Below the pieces are notes generated by a model. It was not told the origin of the DNA. It made no database searches and saw nothing but the letters and a program-made list of their open reading frames with translations. This document shows positions 52,901-64,000 of a stretch of 64,000 bases of DNA, piece after piece (the stretch's first letter is position 1; the number at the start of each line of letters is the position of its first letter). Both the position numbers and the translations under genes were made by a program. This DNA comes from Adineta steineri (lineage: Eukaryota; Rotifera; Eurotatoria; Adinetida; Adinetidae). The stretch lies in the NCBI GenBank assembly GCA_905250115.1, contig CAJNOI010000052.1:42969-106968 (forward strand), given 5' to 3'.

Positions 52901-53302
52901 TCTCTAATGAATTGTAAAACATGAACAATAGGGAATATCCTAAACAAAAATCTATTTTCTATAATAATTCGATAAACAAACGAATCAATTATACATAGCT
53001 CAATAGCAATGTAATATTCTAAGTTAGAAAAAAGAACGGGAATATTTTTTAAACTTACAAACAAAGATTCCAAGATGAAAACCATCACCTGAACTAAATA
53101 ATGCATCCATACGTTCAGGTAAACAACTAAGTACAAGAACAATATCAGCTATATCAACATTAATAATATAAAAATATGTTGATGTATGCATTGATTTATC
53201 CGTTAATATTGCTAAAATAATAATAATATTAGCAATAAGAGCAATTAATATCATTGTAATAAAAAGAATAAACCATAATATACTGAATAAATCTCCCGAC
53301 AT
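49904..53302 (-). CDS. Rhodopsin-family (peptide-type) G-protein-coupled receptor
   Basis: Two exons (53059-53302 and 49904-51063, phase-1 junction splitting Cys82, intron 1995 bp) encode 467 residues. Helix 1 is about 9-33. Helix 2 (46-62) has NVDIADIVLVL with the conserved Asp53. The disulfide Cys pair is Cys82 and Cys176. Helix 3 ends VHRCY (105-109) in the DRY position. Helix 4 is about 132-151 and helix 5 about 186-215. A long Ser-rich third loop follows. Helix 6 (297-322) carries FLLLPYR in place of CWxPY, and helix 7 ends ALQPIIYLIMS (358-368) in the NPxxY position. The cytoplasmic tail starts with a Cys-rich CCYKYYCQCQC patch, a likely palmitoylation site. The ligand is unknown; a neuropeptide receptor is the best guess. 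Confidence 0.88.
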
Positions 53303-54720
53303 GATATATTTAATTTTTGCTGCACAGTAGTACGTTCTTTTGATACTAAAAACAAGAAAATAAAAAATAGTAGGGAGACAAAGAAAAACTAATATACTAG
53401 TGTCAATAGCGAGTGCAAAGTGTTCATATTAAACACTGTCCTTACGGACATCTTATAAGCTCATTTTTATTCATTTCGATAGATATAGCAATCGCTTTTG
53501 TTCTCCACTTAAACTCCTTCTCTTGAACTGCAAATGACTTTATATAATTAGATAAAAATAACTTTCTGTTTTTTTTTCTTTTCTTTCTTTTCTATTCTTT
53601 TTCATGATCAACATTATATTTTTGCATGAGCTGTTGTAAACATCTATCTAAATCCATAACAACTACGATAATAGAAAAAAAGACGATAATGTTTTTCACT
53701 TGAGAAAATCTATTCAAATAATAAAGAATGTTACATACCTTAAGTCAATAGATATACTTTTAAATTATTGAAAATAATAATATAAGAAGTTCTGTCTATG
53801 TTTCAAAGAAAGTAATTTGATCAAATTTCTTATTAAAAACTTTAATTATATATTCTTAATCATGTAAAATTACATGTTATCCGAATACATCGTGTTATAT
53901 TTAATTGTATAACTATAGAATAAAAAGAACAAGATGGAATATGTTCGATATATTAATTTTTGTTTTTCTGTCAATGATTATCAATATATATATGATTTTT
54001 ATATAGGACCAAATCTTTTAAAGTAATTTATTGACTAATCCTTGACAAGTATGGCAATGAATGTTTTTTTTTAATTAAAATATATTGTCATAAGAACATT
54101 AAGGATGTTTATTTTGTTTTTCTTTGTCCTCGAGGAAATATAATAATATTAGAGTGACGTCAGTAGAAGAGAATATGAACCATATTATTCTTATTAAATA
54201 TGTTTGACATGGCGTGGATTTTTGTTAAAAATATATCTATATCTTCTTACATACTTTCTATATTCTCATAGTCTATGAGTAAGTATTCAATTATATAATC
54301 TTCCTTTTCGAAATATTTAATCATCAAATGTATATATTTTCTTCTTTCAAGAATACTTATTTGTTTCAATATATCTAACATTTTATTTACCATTTTTTTC
54401 TCGCTAATAATCAGCATCTCATTCAAATGCTGATCAAAGAAGAAGAAAAAAAAAGTACAATCGTTTTCCAACAAATGAATACAATAAATCAATTTTCTCT
54501 TTTTTTATCCCTTTCACTAAACATGCAAGTACAATCCTATAAGGATTGCTTGTTGAAACAAAAAAAAGAAGAAGAAGAAGAAGAAGAATAAACACCAAAA
54601 AGAATAAACATAGAAACAACAACAACAAGTATACACCTAGTTAATATATATATATATATAAGACAAATGGATATATATGCATGCAAAAAAAAAAAGAAAA
54701 AACAAAACACACAAACACAC
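53303..54720. other. Intergenic region
   Basis: Between the receptor's start and the zinc-finger gene's stop. It shows T/C-rich and A-rich tracts, a (TA)n run at about 54642-54661, and an AAG/AAC simple repeat at 54567-54628. Short frames here are low complexity and not called. Confidence 0.4.
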
Positions 54721-57700
54721 TTATTGCGGAAGTAAAAAGTCTGTCGTCGAATTTGATGTCGATACTAGATTCGTTGGATTATTTTGATCATTTAGTGTTG
54801 TTTGATTAACATTAATTTCATTCGAATTCCCTGGATTTTTCATTACAGTTACAAGACCACCGTATTCATCGAATCGAAATGGTGTTGTATTATTACTAGC
54901 ACATATTAACTAAAAAATAAAAATAAATAGTATGTATAAATTTAATTATATCAGTTCGATAATCATTTTTGAGAGTTCACTGAACATTCGCCCACTAGTG
55001 CATTGACGAATATCCCGCTAGCAAAATTCTCGTAAGCCCAAAAACAAAGACATTTTTCTTATCATATTAATATGAACTGAATAATATATGTATAGACGTT
55101 TTTGATTTTTATTAAGAAAAAGCTTTCGTTATAAATATTAAACTAACCTCTGCACGACCGCGTGATTTAATTTGTTGATGAATGTTTCCATTATTAGCAG
55201 AATCTAAAATAACAACCTGAAAAAGAAAAGAAATTTTAAAAAAATAAGTATTTTTTTAATTAGTAAATATTCTTACATCCATTCGATGTTTTTCTGTAAT
55301 ATGCTTGATGAATTCATCAACATTGCTTTGATATCGACGGCAAAGTCCACATTGAAATCTGAAAAAAAAAATTATTTTATATAAAATATATTTTAAATCA
55401 TCATACTTTGTATTTGGATTGGATAGAAGTGCATCATTTGATAAAAGTACAGGTGTATTCGATTGTCCAGCATGATTATGATGTAAATGACGCTAAAAAT
55501 AAATAAATATAATTTTAGTTTTGTTTTCTAATAAATTTTCCTTTACTTTAAGATTTGTCTTTTTATCTGTTATATACGAACAGAATGTACAAACATGTGC
55601 TGAATCATCTAATTGTAAATGTTCACTTTTAACATGTTCATTTAAATGATAAAGTTTTGTTGTTGAAAATGGACATTTTTGGCATGTAAATACACATTTT
55701 GAGATGACTTTATAACATTGTGGAACTGTACCATGAGCTGGAAGATTTGGCATATCGGAATTCTATAAAAAAAAAGAATATTTATTTAGTAAATAGGAAT
55801 TTATATCAAATACTACATGTAAAATCAATCTAATCGAATAAATTTAGTATTTTCAATGAAAGTAAGACTTTTACACTTTACTCTTACAAGTAACGCTCGT
55901 CCGAGGACTCTCTTAACTCTTTCTCGTAGAAATGCATCCTCTTCACATTTATTGGAAAAACAATTGAAAACCGTGAAAAATCTGTATTCAATGTTTTTTT
56001 GACCTCTCTCTCACTATGGTCACCCAACAGACCTCAGATTCGAAGTCCCCGTATCGAAAAACCTTTATAAATGTCTTTTTCGAAAAATCAGTTTTCGATG
56101 TTTTTTTGACCCTGCGGATAGACAAGCAATCAATCAAACAAACAATTTATTCTTGTAAGACTCTTCTCTACGAGAAAGAGAATAAAGATATTTTTCTCTC
56201 TAAATGTAATCGTCGATACATTTTGCATATTTTTCATATGAAAAGAATTAAGTGATTCTATTTGATTTTAAATGATATTCTAATATTATATTATGAATAT
56301 AAAATTTTTTACCCGTTTTAAAAGATCCGAACCAAATAAACGATTTCCTCGTCCAATTTGTGGTATATTTAATTTATGTATTGATGTTAAATGGCGTTTA
56401 AGATGTTCCATTTGATAAAATTTATTATTACATTTTGGACATTCATAATTTCGTTGTCCTTGATGATAAAGCATATGGCGCTAAATAAAATTCGAAAAAT
56501 AAAAAATATTTCAATATTAATAAAGATAAGCTTTACTTTTAATTTTGAAAAACTTTTACAATTGTAGGGACATAAATTACATTGAAATTTATTTGTTTGA
56601 CTTGAATGACTGTAAATATGATTTTGAAAATCCTATTGAATAAAACATATATTATATAAATATGGAAAAAAAAATAATTTTCTTACTGAATAATCATGAA
56701 AGACTGTATCACATTTATTACATTTCCATTCTTTTTTATAAGTTTTAGGTAAATTATTTAATATATCAAGCCCTTCAATATCCCAATGTCGTCGAGCCAT
56801 ATGAATTTTTAAATCAGCATTTGTTGCTGCCATAAATGAACAATAAGGACATGGAATAGATCTAAACAAGAAGATCAATTTTCTTTCTTTGTTTTTTTTT
56901 ATTAATATTTTTACTTTTCTAAATGTTTATGTGCCATATGACGTTTAACATGTGTAGTTGTACAACCACGATAATGACATAATGGACAAGCAAAATCTTT
57001 TCCTTCGCTGCCCATATGTACACGTAAATGTCGTTTCATATTAGCAATACCAAGAAATTTCTTTCCACAATGATCACAAACGAAATCAAATGGATCAAGC
57101 TCTAAATAATAATAAAAACATATATATATGAGATAAAAAAATAATTATTAAATATACCAGCATGTTTTTTCGCATGTTTCAATGCTTCAGATCTTGATGT
57201 AAAAGCTTCACCACATTCGTGAACTTTACAACAAAATGAATGATTCATTTGATCAGCTTCCTATTATGAAAGAAAATATTAAATATGATTTCCTAGTTTA
57301 AACTTACATCAGTTCCAAGTGGATCATTTTCATTCTCATTTGGATATGATTGTGATTCAAATAAACTTTCAAGAAATCTTGTATACATTTCTGGACATTG
57401 TTTAAATGAATGTTTTGATACAATGGCTGAACGATTAAAATCAAAAAATTCTTGTTCATCTTTAAAAACAACCTTTCAGAAAAAAACGAAGAGAAAATTA
57501 TTAGAAAATAGAAAAAAAAATAATGATTTACTTTTAAAATATGTGCTTGTAAATCACCACGACGACATTCTTCTAAAACTAATCTTCCTAAATTTCTTTC
57601 AATCGAATCAATTAAACGTTTTGCTGAGTTTTTATCAAGTTTTACTGAAACAACACGATTTCCACGTTCATCACATACAAATGTACGTCCTTTACGATTA

Positions 57701-58350
57701 AATAAATCACTATATTGAAATGATGGTTCAAATTTAACATCACTATCAGCTCGTAATGAACCCATAACTAAATCAGGTAATTGTGCTGGATGATAACCAG
57801 GTCCTGTTGTTGATGATAATTGCGGATTTTCATCATCAAAATTTGACATATCATCTTCATCAAAATCTAAAACACGATGTATTGATGCTAATTCATCATC
57901 ATTTAAATCCATTCCAAGTTCTTCTTCGGAATCAAATGGACCATTAAATAAATATGAATCACTATCATATTTATTTGATGAACGTGATGTTGTTGCTTGA
58001 GAATTATTACGTTTTATTGTTGATGTATCATAATCAATTGAATCAATTGATGATTGATGTGGACGTATACGTACAATTGGTTTAATATCATCAGTTGTTA
58101 TGTTTGGATTTGTTGTATCTGTTGATAAATCTTCAAATGTTGATGATGATGATATTTTAACTTTATTATTTGGTAACATTAAAACATCCACAGATAATTC
58201 ATCATGTGGATTTGATGTTTGATCATTATTTGATGAACGATAGATAATATCAGCATCGACTTTATAACGTTTTGATGGAATAAAAGTATTATTTAAACGT
58301 TCAACAAGAACGGCACAAGGCCGAACAAGATGTTGATGATGTTTTTGCAT
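54721..58350 (-). CDS. C2H2 zinc-finger protein, ten fingers
   Basis: Twelve exons from 57532-58350 (start) to 54721-54909 (stop) give 784 residues; every junction phase agrees. The N-terminal about 270 residues are acidic and Ser/Asp-rich, with a basic helical patch RTFVCDERGNRVVSVKLDKN and LVLEECRRGDLQAHIL. Ten Cys2His2 fingers follow, for example FVCDHCGKKFLGIANMKRH, FACPLCHYRGCTTTHVKRH, YECPKCNNKFYQMEHLKRH and FQCGLCRRYQSN. Most have short non-TGEKP linkers, and several show the CPxCxY form typical of multi-finger nuclear factors. It probably binds DNA and acts in the nucleus; a specific orthologue (ZNF407/REST-like families) cannot be chosen. An acceptor at 58363-58364 lies 12 nt before the ATG. 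One intron (55763-56312, 550 bp) is ten times longer than its neighbours and holds repeat-like sequence. Confidence 0.88.
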
Positions 58351-59235
58351 TTAACTTTTTATCTAAATAATTTGATTTTTTTCAATATTCAAATAAATAT
58401 CCAAGGAAACTAAAGAAGGCAGCCACGACGCTCTCCTCTTGGACACAATATATGATGTTTATAAAATAAATATGACTGGCTCCCTCTGTTGTGTGTATTG
58501 ATGAGACAGAATTTTTTTGTTCACGACTGAGGATTTATCAGATGAAATTTTATTGGAGAATTTTATATTTTTCTTGGAAATTTTAAAAAAACCGTTTTAT
58601 TTAAAAGATAAAAGATTTTCTTAAATTAGTTTATTCTTAAATTTAGTACGAAGTTTTAATAGAGTGACATCTATCATCTTCACTAAATTTTGGACTTTTG
58701 TCAAGTTATAAGACCATATGATCAATTGAGTATTGGAAGATAATATTTACTTTTAGTGAGATTTAAACAACACATGTGAGACAGTAGATGTACAGCTTTT
58801 AAGACACTATGTACCTATAATATCTTAAAAAAGTATTCATAGATTATAAAAATATGTTAATTTTTTTTAAATAAAAAACCTTTTTTTCAGGTCAAAAACG
58901 GAATTTGGGAACTTTTGAAAATCAATGCTTTTTATTTATTGAGAATGAGTAGTATAAATTAAAATTTGTCAGGTACTGAATATTTTTATTCGTAGATATG
59001 AATCTATATTTCATGCTTAATATGTCTAATCGAATAGTCACTTCCAATATAGAAAACTCGCTTGTTTTCGATGGATGATTAACATATTGTACATATTTTT
59101 TCGGCAATTTTCGAATAATTAAATAGCAAATACGTTGTAAGTGTAATTAGATTTTATTACATTCTAATGAATTATTCTAAATTTTCGTATTAAATATAGA
59201 TCTTCAATATATTTTTTCTATTACTTAGATTATTC
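58351..59235. other. Divergent intergenic region between the zinc-finger gene and UFD1
   Basis: Shared promoter region of two oppositely oriented genes. It includes a GC-richer patch (cagccacgacgctctcctct) at about 58421-58440 close to the zinc-finger start. The 61-codon minus-strand frame at 58922-59107 has no support. Confidence 0.4.
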
Positions 59236-60220
59236 ATGTCTTTCAGCGACGATCAGTACTATGACACTCGTCCTGATGATGATGAAAACGATATTGATTC
59301 TAACAATCAATTTCATGCTGTATATCAATGTTATTCACCAGCATTTGTAGCTGATCGAGATGATATTAATATTGAAAATGGTGGTAAAATTCTACTTCCA
59401 CAAGCAGCATTAGAACAATTAATTGATCATGTAAAATAATAAAAAATTTTTTAATTCCTATAAAAATATTATATTTTTTTAGACAAGAGTTATGTTATTT
59501 AAATTAAAAAATCCTAAAAATGATCGTTTAACACATTGTGGTGTTTTAGAATTTTTACATAGTGATGAACCAATTTGTTATTTACCACATTGGATGATGC
59601 AACATTTATTATTAGATGAAGGTGATGAAATAATTATTGAATCTATGCATCCATTACCATCAGCAAAATTTGCACGTTTTCAACCTCAAGAAAAAGATTT
59701 TCTTAATTTAACAAATCCAAAAGCTGTGTTAGAAAATCTTCTAAGAAATTTTAGTTGTTTAACTAAAGGTGATCTTATTACAATAAATTATCTTAATCGT
59801 AACTATAAATTGTTAGTTTTGGAATTAAAACCTTCAAATGTTGTTTCAATAATTGAATGTGATATGGAAGTTGATTTTGCTTTACCTGCTGATGCAAAAT
59901 CTATTTCAACAACTGTTAATGATCAAAAAATATATATAAATCCGTCAACATTAATATCATCTGTTGGTTTAGAAAATTTTTTAAATGATAAATTAAAACC
60001 TAATGATAAATCAGAACAAAATAATATGGAATTTTTACCAATACGTGGAATACCAAATTATAATTATAAATATGGTTTGTTACAATTTCCTCGTACACCA
60101 TTACGATATTTAAATGATGATATAAATAATAAGTTAGAAAGAAAATCTTCGAATCTATTTCAACCATTTACAGGTGAAGGAAAAATTCTTAGACAACCTC
60201 GAAATCAACAACCTACATAA
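59236..60220 (+). CDS. UFD1: UFD1 homologue, p97/VCP cofactor
   Basis: Two exons (59236-59430 and 59483-60220, 52-bp intron) give 310 residues, matching the usual length of about 307. UFD1 pairs with NPL4 to bring ubiquitinated substrates to the p97/VCP unfoldase, including in ER-associated degradation. The double-psi beta-barrel region is well conserved: ENGGKILLPQAALEQL, LTHCGVLEFLHSDEPICYLP, HWMMQHLLLDEGDEI, ITNPKAVLE-type (LTNPKAVLENLLRNFSCLT) and VSIIECDMEVDFALP. The C-terminal third, where p97- and NPL4-binding segments lie, is divergent and Asn-rich but contains a FxGxG-like FTGEGKILR shortly before the stop. An acceptor at 59227-59228 precedes the ATG by 7 nt. Confidence 0.97.
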
Positions 60221-60293
60221 AAATGAAGAGAAAAAAGAGAAGAAAAAAAATTGTCTCTTTTTTTTTGTTTCAATTAACTGATACCTTTTCTAT

Positions 60294-60312
60294 AGAGAGA
60301 GAGAGAGAGAGA
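60294..60312. repeat. (GA)n microsatellite between convergent genes
   Basis: A short GA run in the 137-bp gap between the stops of UFD1 and the leftward unknown gene. Confidence 0.85.
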
Positions 60313-60357
60313 TTCATATGCGGAAAAATAACAATAAATTTTTCTATTGTCTATTTT

Positions 60358-62294
60358 CTAATAACAATGAAGTTTAGATGGTGCATGACCACATGTTAGA
60401 TCGCTCATGACACGATGAAATTCATTATCGGAACCAACACGAATTGTATCCGAAGGACAATATGAGGAATATGAAGAATATTTTGATGGATATCTATCAT
60501 AAGATGAAGAACGACAGTGACGATTCCATGAGGGTGTTACATCTTTACATGTTAGATAACTGTCACGTTCTCTGTAACAATTGTCGTGAGAACGACGATA
60601 ATCATATCCATAATCAGATGTATCATAGCATGACGTGTCATGATGATAAGATGCACAGCGAGGAATTGGTGATAATACTCTCGATCTTTCCCAAGTGCTT
60701 GATTGTACGCATGGTGAGGAGGAGCGTTCATATCCATCCGAATAGTAATCGCGATAATCATGTCGTTGATGATGATGACCACTAGATATAAACGGAGGTG
60801 GAATAGCACGACTAGCTTCATCTACTAGATGTGCATGTCGCGAATCCCTATGCCATGTACCAAGATCAGCTCCATATTGTCGAACATAATCATCAGGGTC
60901 AGCTCGAACAACTCCTTGATTTATATATTCTTTATGAATACATGCACGAGGTGAATCATGTAAGACTAATAAGTTTGGTTCTGCTGGTCGTCTAAAAATA
61001 GAATATAGGGAAATCAAAAGATTAAAGAGCAATAAGATTCATACATGCAAGGTGTTGGTGCTCGTTGGACAACAACACGTCGTTCACCAGTTTGTTTATA
61101 AGGTAACCAACGTTCTATGATAACATCAGATGGTTTAGGTGGGCATGCTCCATAACGTTCGACAATGACACGACGCTCTGGTCGCGGTGGCGGAGGTAAT
61201 AGTTTTTCAACTACTTTTTCTGCGTCTCGTGGCGGAAGTGGAGGAGGTCGTTCTCGAAGGATCTTTAAAAGCAAATTGAGAAATTGGTTTTTATTATTTT
61301 TTAAGAAAACTTAGTTGAAATTACTATGGGTGGTGGTGTAGGAGCTGGTGGAGCACGTTGTCGAATCTAAAGTAATAGAAAATATCAGTTGACAATAGAA
61401 TTTAGATTTAATAAGAAATACTTGAATTGGAGATTGTGGAGGTGGTGGTGGTGGACGAACTTCACCTAATAAGGAAAAATGTAGTTTAAGAAAAATATCA
61501 AAGAGAATTTTCTAGTTACGAATTATAATTGGTCCTGGTGGTGGTGGTGTTGGTGGTTGTAAATATCTTACAGAAACATTTTGTTGATATGTAACAGTAT
61601 TATTTGGTAGTGTTTTACGAATAATAAGAGGATTTTGATGTTCGACAGTATTTATTATGTTTTGTTGTTGTTGTTGAGTTAATACAGTATTAGTTCGATT
61701 AAGTATATTTCCACCTGTCCATGTATTTCCATGTTGTGATATATTTCCACCGATTGATGCATGTTCATCTATATATGTATTTCCACGTTGTGTTATGTTT
61801 CCACCGATTGATGCACGTTCATCTACATATGTATTTCCACCTTTCCATGAATTTCCTTGTTGTAATATGTTTCCACCTGTTGATGCATACCCATCTACAT
61901 ATGCATTTCCACTTGACCATGAATTTCCCTGTTGTGATACATTTCCACCTACCGATGTACTCAAATATTCATTACTATTACCTATATATCCTGACGATAA
62001 TTGATCAGTACGAGTAGTATTTATTATTTTATAGGGTCCATCAAGATCGTTTTGATAACTGGTATTTGTACTACTTAGATTAATTGCAGTATCGGTTGGT
62101 ATAGGAGAGTTTGAATGAATAATTTCACTACGCCATCCCGCTGGAGCAGCAAGAGGTGCTGGAAGTGCTCGCATAAGGATTGATTCTGCATTTGTTTGTA
62201 TGGGATTAATTGATGTTGATGATATTAAATTAGATAATACGTGTTGATTATCATTTGTTTGCGATTGATATGTATTTACATCAGATGAAATCAT
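60358..62294 (-). CDS. Repeat-bearing protein with Pro-rich linker and DVIIERWLPY motif, unknown function
   Basis: Five exons (61520-62294, 61422-61465, 61325-61366, 61045-61262, 60358-60991) give 570 residues with consistent phases. Residues about 114-200 carry four tandem repeats of about 24 residues around GGNxxQxGNxWxGGNxYVDxxAS, the third being 6 residues shorter. Pro-rich micro-exons (42-44 bp) follow. Next comes a module RRVIVERYGACPPKP, DVIIERWLPY and RRVVVQRAP, two facing ERRV-V-R strands around the ERWLPY core, which looks structured. The C-terminal part is Tyr/Ser/His/Arg-rich with a HDSPRACIHKEYINQGVVR segment. It has no signal peptide or membrane helix. I do not recognise a named family; a cytoskeletal or cortical structural protein is a guess. 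An acceptor at 62304-62305 lies just before the ATG. Confidence 0.8.
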
Positions 62295-62305
62295 TTTTCA
62301 GATCT

Positions 62306-63299
62306 GAATAAAACTAATTAAGTTAGATATTCATGAGAAAATAAGAATAGTGATGCATCCTATTTTTTATGTATTCTGACTATGAAGGTTCTCAAATATA
62401 TATATTTTCGATCCTGATCGTTTCGTTGTACAAAGGCCGATCTATTATTACTCGAGGATATGTTATGTCGAAGAAATAGAAGAGTGATTGATCGTCAGAA
62501 AAAGGAGAGAAAAAAGGTAATCATTGAGAAAAAAACAAGGACATGTAACTGTTCGTACAATACGTTACTAGCAAGGCTTTTTATAGGGTGTTAATTATAA
62601 TATTTGATGAGTTGGTTGTTTTTATTAAATTATAACGAAAAAAATAACTTATTCGATGCAGTAAAATATTAAAGAATGAATGTCTTGTTTTTTTTCAAAA
62701 ATGATTAATATTTAAAGCGAATCTTTAAGATGAAAAAATTTGAGACGTATGCCGTCCTTCATGGATGAGTAGCTACACCTCTTTTACGTATACGCAATAA
62801 ATAAACCTTGTTATTCAAACAGAAAGCTATATATATTGTATATCTAAATGAAAAAATAATAGCTTCGAAAAAAACCAATAAATCGAAAAAAAGAAGTAAA
62901 TAAATCTTTATTACAATTGGATTAAAATGTAACAGAAACGAGGTTGTTACCTGTGATATATTGTTTGTGATACCCATTTTGATATCAATGAACGTCTTTC
63001 TATTGTTTATGTTTTATACTTGATCTATTAAATAGTTGTTCTAAGGTTGTGTATTCATATCATCGACGCATTTAGTATACACAAAGAAACTAAGAAAAAC
63101 TTTTTAATGGGAATAATTATTTTAACAAGGAGAACAATTAATAATATGACTAACAACAAAGAAAGATTGAGACTAAATAAGATATCTCCGAATGTTATAT
63201 TTCGAAGATACTGGTAAAATCTTTGATCTATATTTTATATTATAATAAATCGAAAAGTTTGAATCAATGATGAATGTTAAATTATTTTTTCAGATAATA
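62306..63299. other. Divergent intergenic region upstream of LAMTOR2
   Basis: AT-rich promoter region shared by the repeat-bearing gene (leftwards) and LAMTOR2 (rightwards). A 72-codon minus-strand frame at 62759-62977 is not supported. A splice acceptor (ttttttcag) ends at 63293. Confidence 0.45.
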
Positions 63300-63869
63300 A
63301 TGTTAAAACCAAAAGCATTGAGTGAAGTACTTGCTCAAGTAACTAACGGAGGTATTCAGTCAACTGTGTATGTTATTATCCTATTTTGTTTGACAAGATT
63401 TAATAAAGAATTTTTATATTAAAGGTTATTGACACGTGATGGAGCTTTACTGGCTTATTCAGGATTTGAAGCAAAAGATGCAAAAATAATTGCTGCAATG
63501 GCTAGTAGTATTTTTGCTGCACATCAACGTGTTCGACAAACACCTGGAGCAGCACTTCCACAAAATGTTGTTGGTTCAGGTGATTTGAATATGATTTTAC
63601 TTGATGCTGAAGTAAGTTTTTAATCTATATTATGTTTTTTCTGTGAATTTATGTTTAATATTTAGGAAGGAAAAATGGCAATTGCTGCTGTAGCTACACA
63701 ACTTGTTTGCATGGTGTCAAAAACCAATGTACAATTAGGAATGTTGAAAGCAAAAGTAAATTTATTAAAAAAATAATTTTTTTTAAGTACTATTCAATGA
63801 TTTTAGATGGATGCTCTGTCATCATATCTTCAAGAACCGTTGCGTCAAGTATCCCAAAGCAATAACTAA
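63300..63869 (+). CDS. LAMTOR2: LAMTOR2 (p14/ROBLD3) homologue, Ragulator subunit
   Basis: Four exons (63300-63367, 63425-63611, 63666-63755, 63807-63869) give 135 residues (human 125). LAMTOR2 is a roadblock-fold protein that dimerises with LAMTOR3 inside the late-endosomal and lysosomal Ragulator complex, anchoring Rag GTPases for mTORC1 and also MEK1 signalling. The whole family length is recognisable: MLKPKALSEVLAQVTNGGIQ, LLTRDGALLAYSGF, VVGSGDLNMILLDAEEGK, MAIAAVATQLVCMV and the C-terminal MDALSSYLQEPLRQV. The start is fixed by homology and by an acceptor at 63292-63293, six nt before the ATG. The extra C-terminal residues VSQSNN are small. No oddity in the core. Confidence 0.97.
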
Positions 63870-64000
63870 TTATTAATATTCTAACTCTTGATGACTCTTT
63901 TTGTTCTCTCTATTTGTTTGTTTGTTTTTTATTATTACTGTAAATGATACATCTTCCGGTCAAGAGCATTTCAATTTTTTCTGTCTATTATTTCATAGAA
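63870..64000. other. 3' flank of LAMTOR2
   Basis: T-rich sequence with a tttgtttgtttgttt run, probably the 3' UTR. The window ends here. Confidence 0.4.

Noticed and set aside
57423-57701. Plus-strand 92-codon frame
   Set aside because: It overlaps verified zinc-finger exons and an intron on the minus strand, with no domain.

Overview
This window is nuclear DNA of an invertebrate animal, most probably a bdelloid rotifer. The base composition is AT-rich. The genes are densely packed and most introns are only about 45-60 bp with canonical GT-AG ends. Conserved metazoan genes sit beside several genes that look bacterial or otherwise non-metazoan, and beside decayed hAT and Mutator-like DNA transposons. 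The organism call is inference. The gene calls rest on protein motifs and on splice junctions whose phases I checked by hand.

Left part (1-13.5 kb), accessory in character: the 3' part of a gene made of repeated cysteine-rich modules, one symmetric phase-1 exon each, ending in a bacterial-looking beta-sandwich domain (315-2470); remnants of a Mutator-like and a hAT transposase, both on the minus strand (about 2830-4740); a quiet AT-rich stretch; two minisatellites, one with a 30-bp unit inside a small ORF (8824-8973) and one with a strict 33-bp period (9412-9768); and an intron-rich, bacterial-type GH13 alpha-glucosidase whose reading frame continues into an unrelated charged tail (10625-13459).

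Middle part (14-36 kb): WDR26 (a GID/CTLH ubiquitin-ligase subunit); a divergent seven-helix receptor; a small charged unknown protein; an intronless Thg1-family 3'-5' nucleotidyltransferase, likely horizontally acquired; a low-complexity unknown protein split by a proposed 2.35 kb intron; and an intronless MEK5-type MAP kinase kinase with a PB1 domain.

Right part (35.8-64 kb), mostly conserved housekeeping genes: PARP16 (tail-anchored ER mono-ADP-ribosyltransferase); a 20-exon PRRC2/BAT2 homologue that, once spliced, gives one 2259-codon frame; a peptide-type rhodopsin-family receptor; a ten-finger C2H2 protein; UFD1; an unknown repeat-bearing protein; and LAMTOR2 (Ragulator). Repeat-derived material includes a probable 304-bp MITE, a near-perfect intronic hairpin, and a hAT-like terminal sequence inside a PARP16 intron.

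The genes do not form an operon or a single pathway; the order looks like an ordinary animal chromosome arm with a transfer-rich left side. At least six genes have an isolated 3' splice acceptor 6-17 nt before the ATG, which fits spliced-leader trans-splicing as known in rotifers. I saw no tRNA, rRNA, CRISPR array or intact mobile element. I did not find one compact undescribed system. The best candidates for novelty are the GH13-plus-tail fusion, the modular cysteine-rich secreted-type protein, and the pair of coding-period minisatellites.
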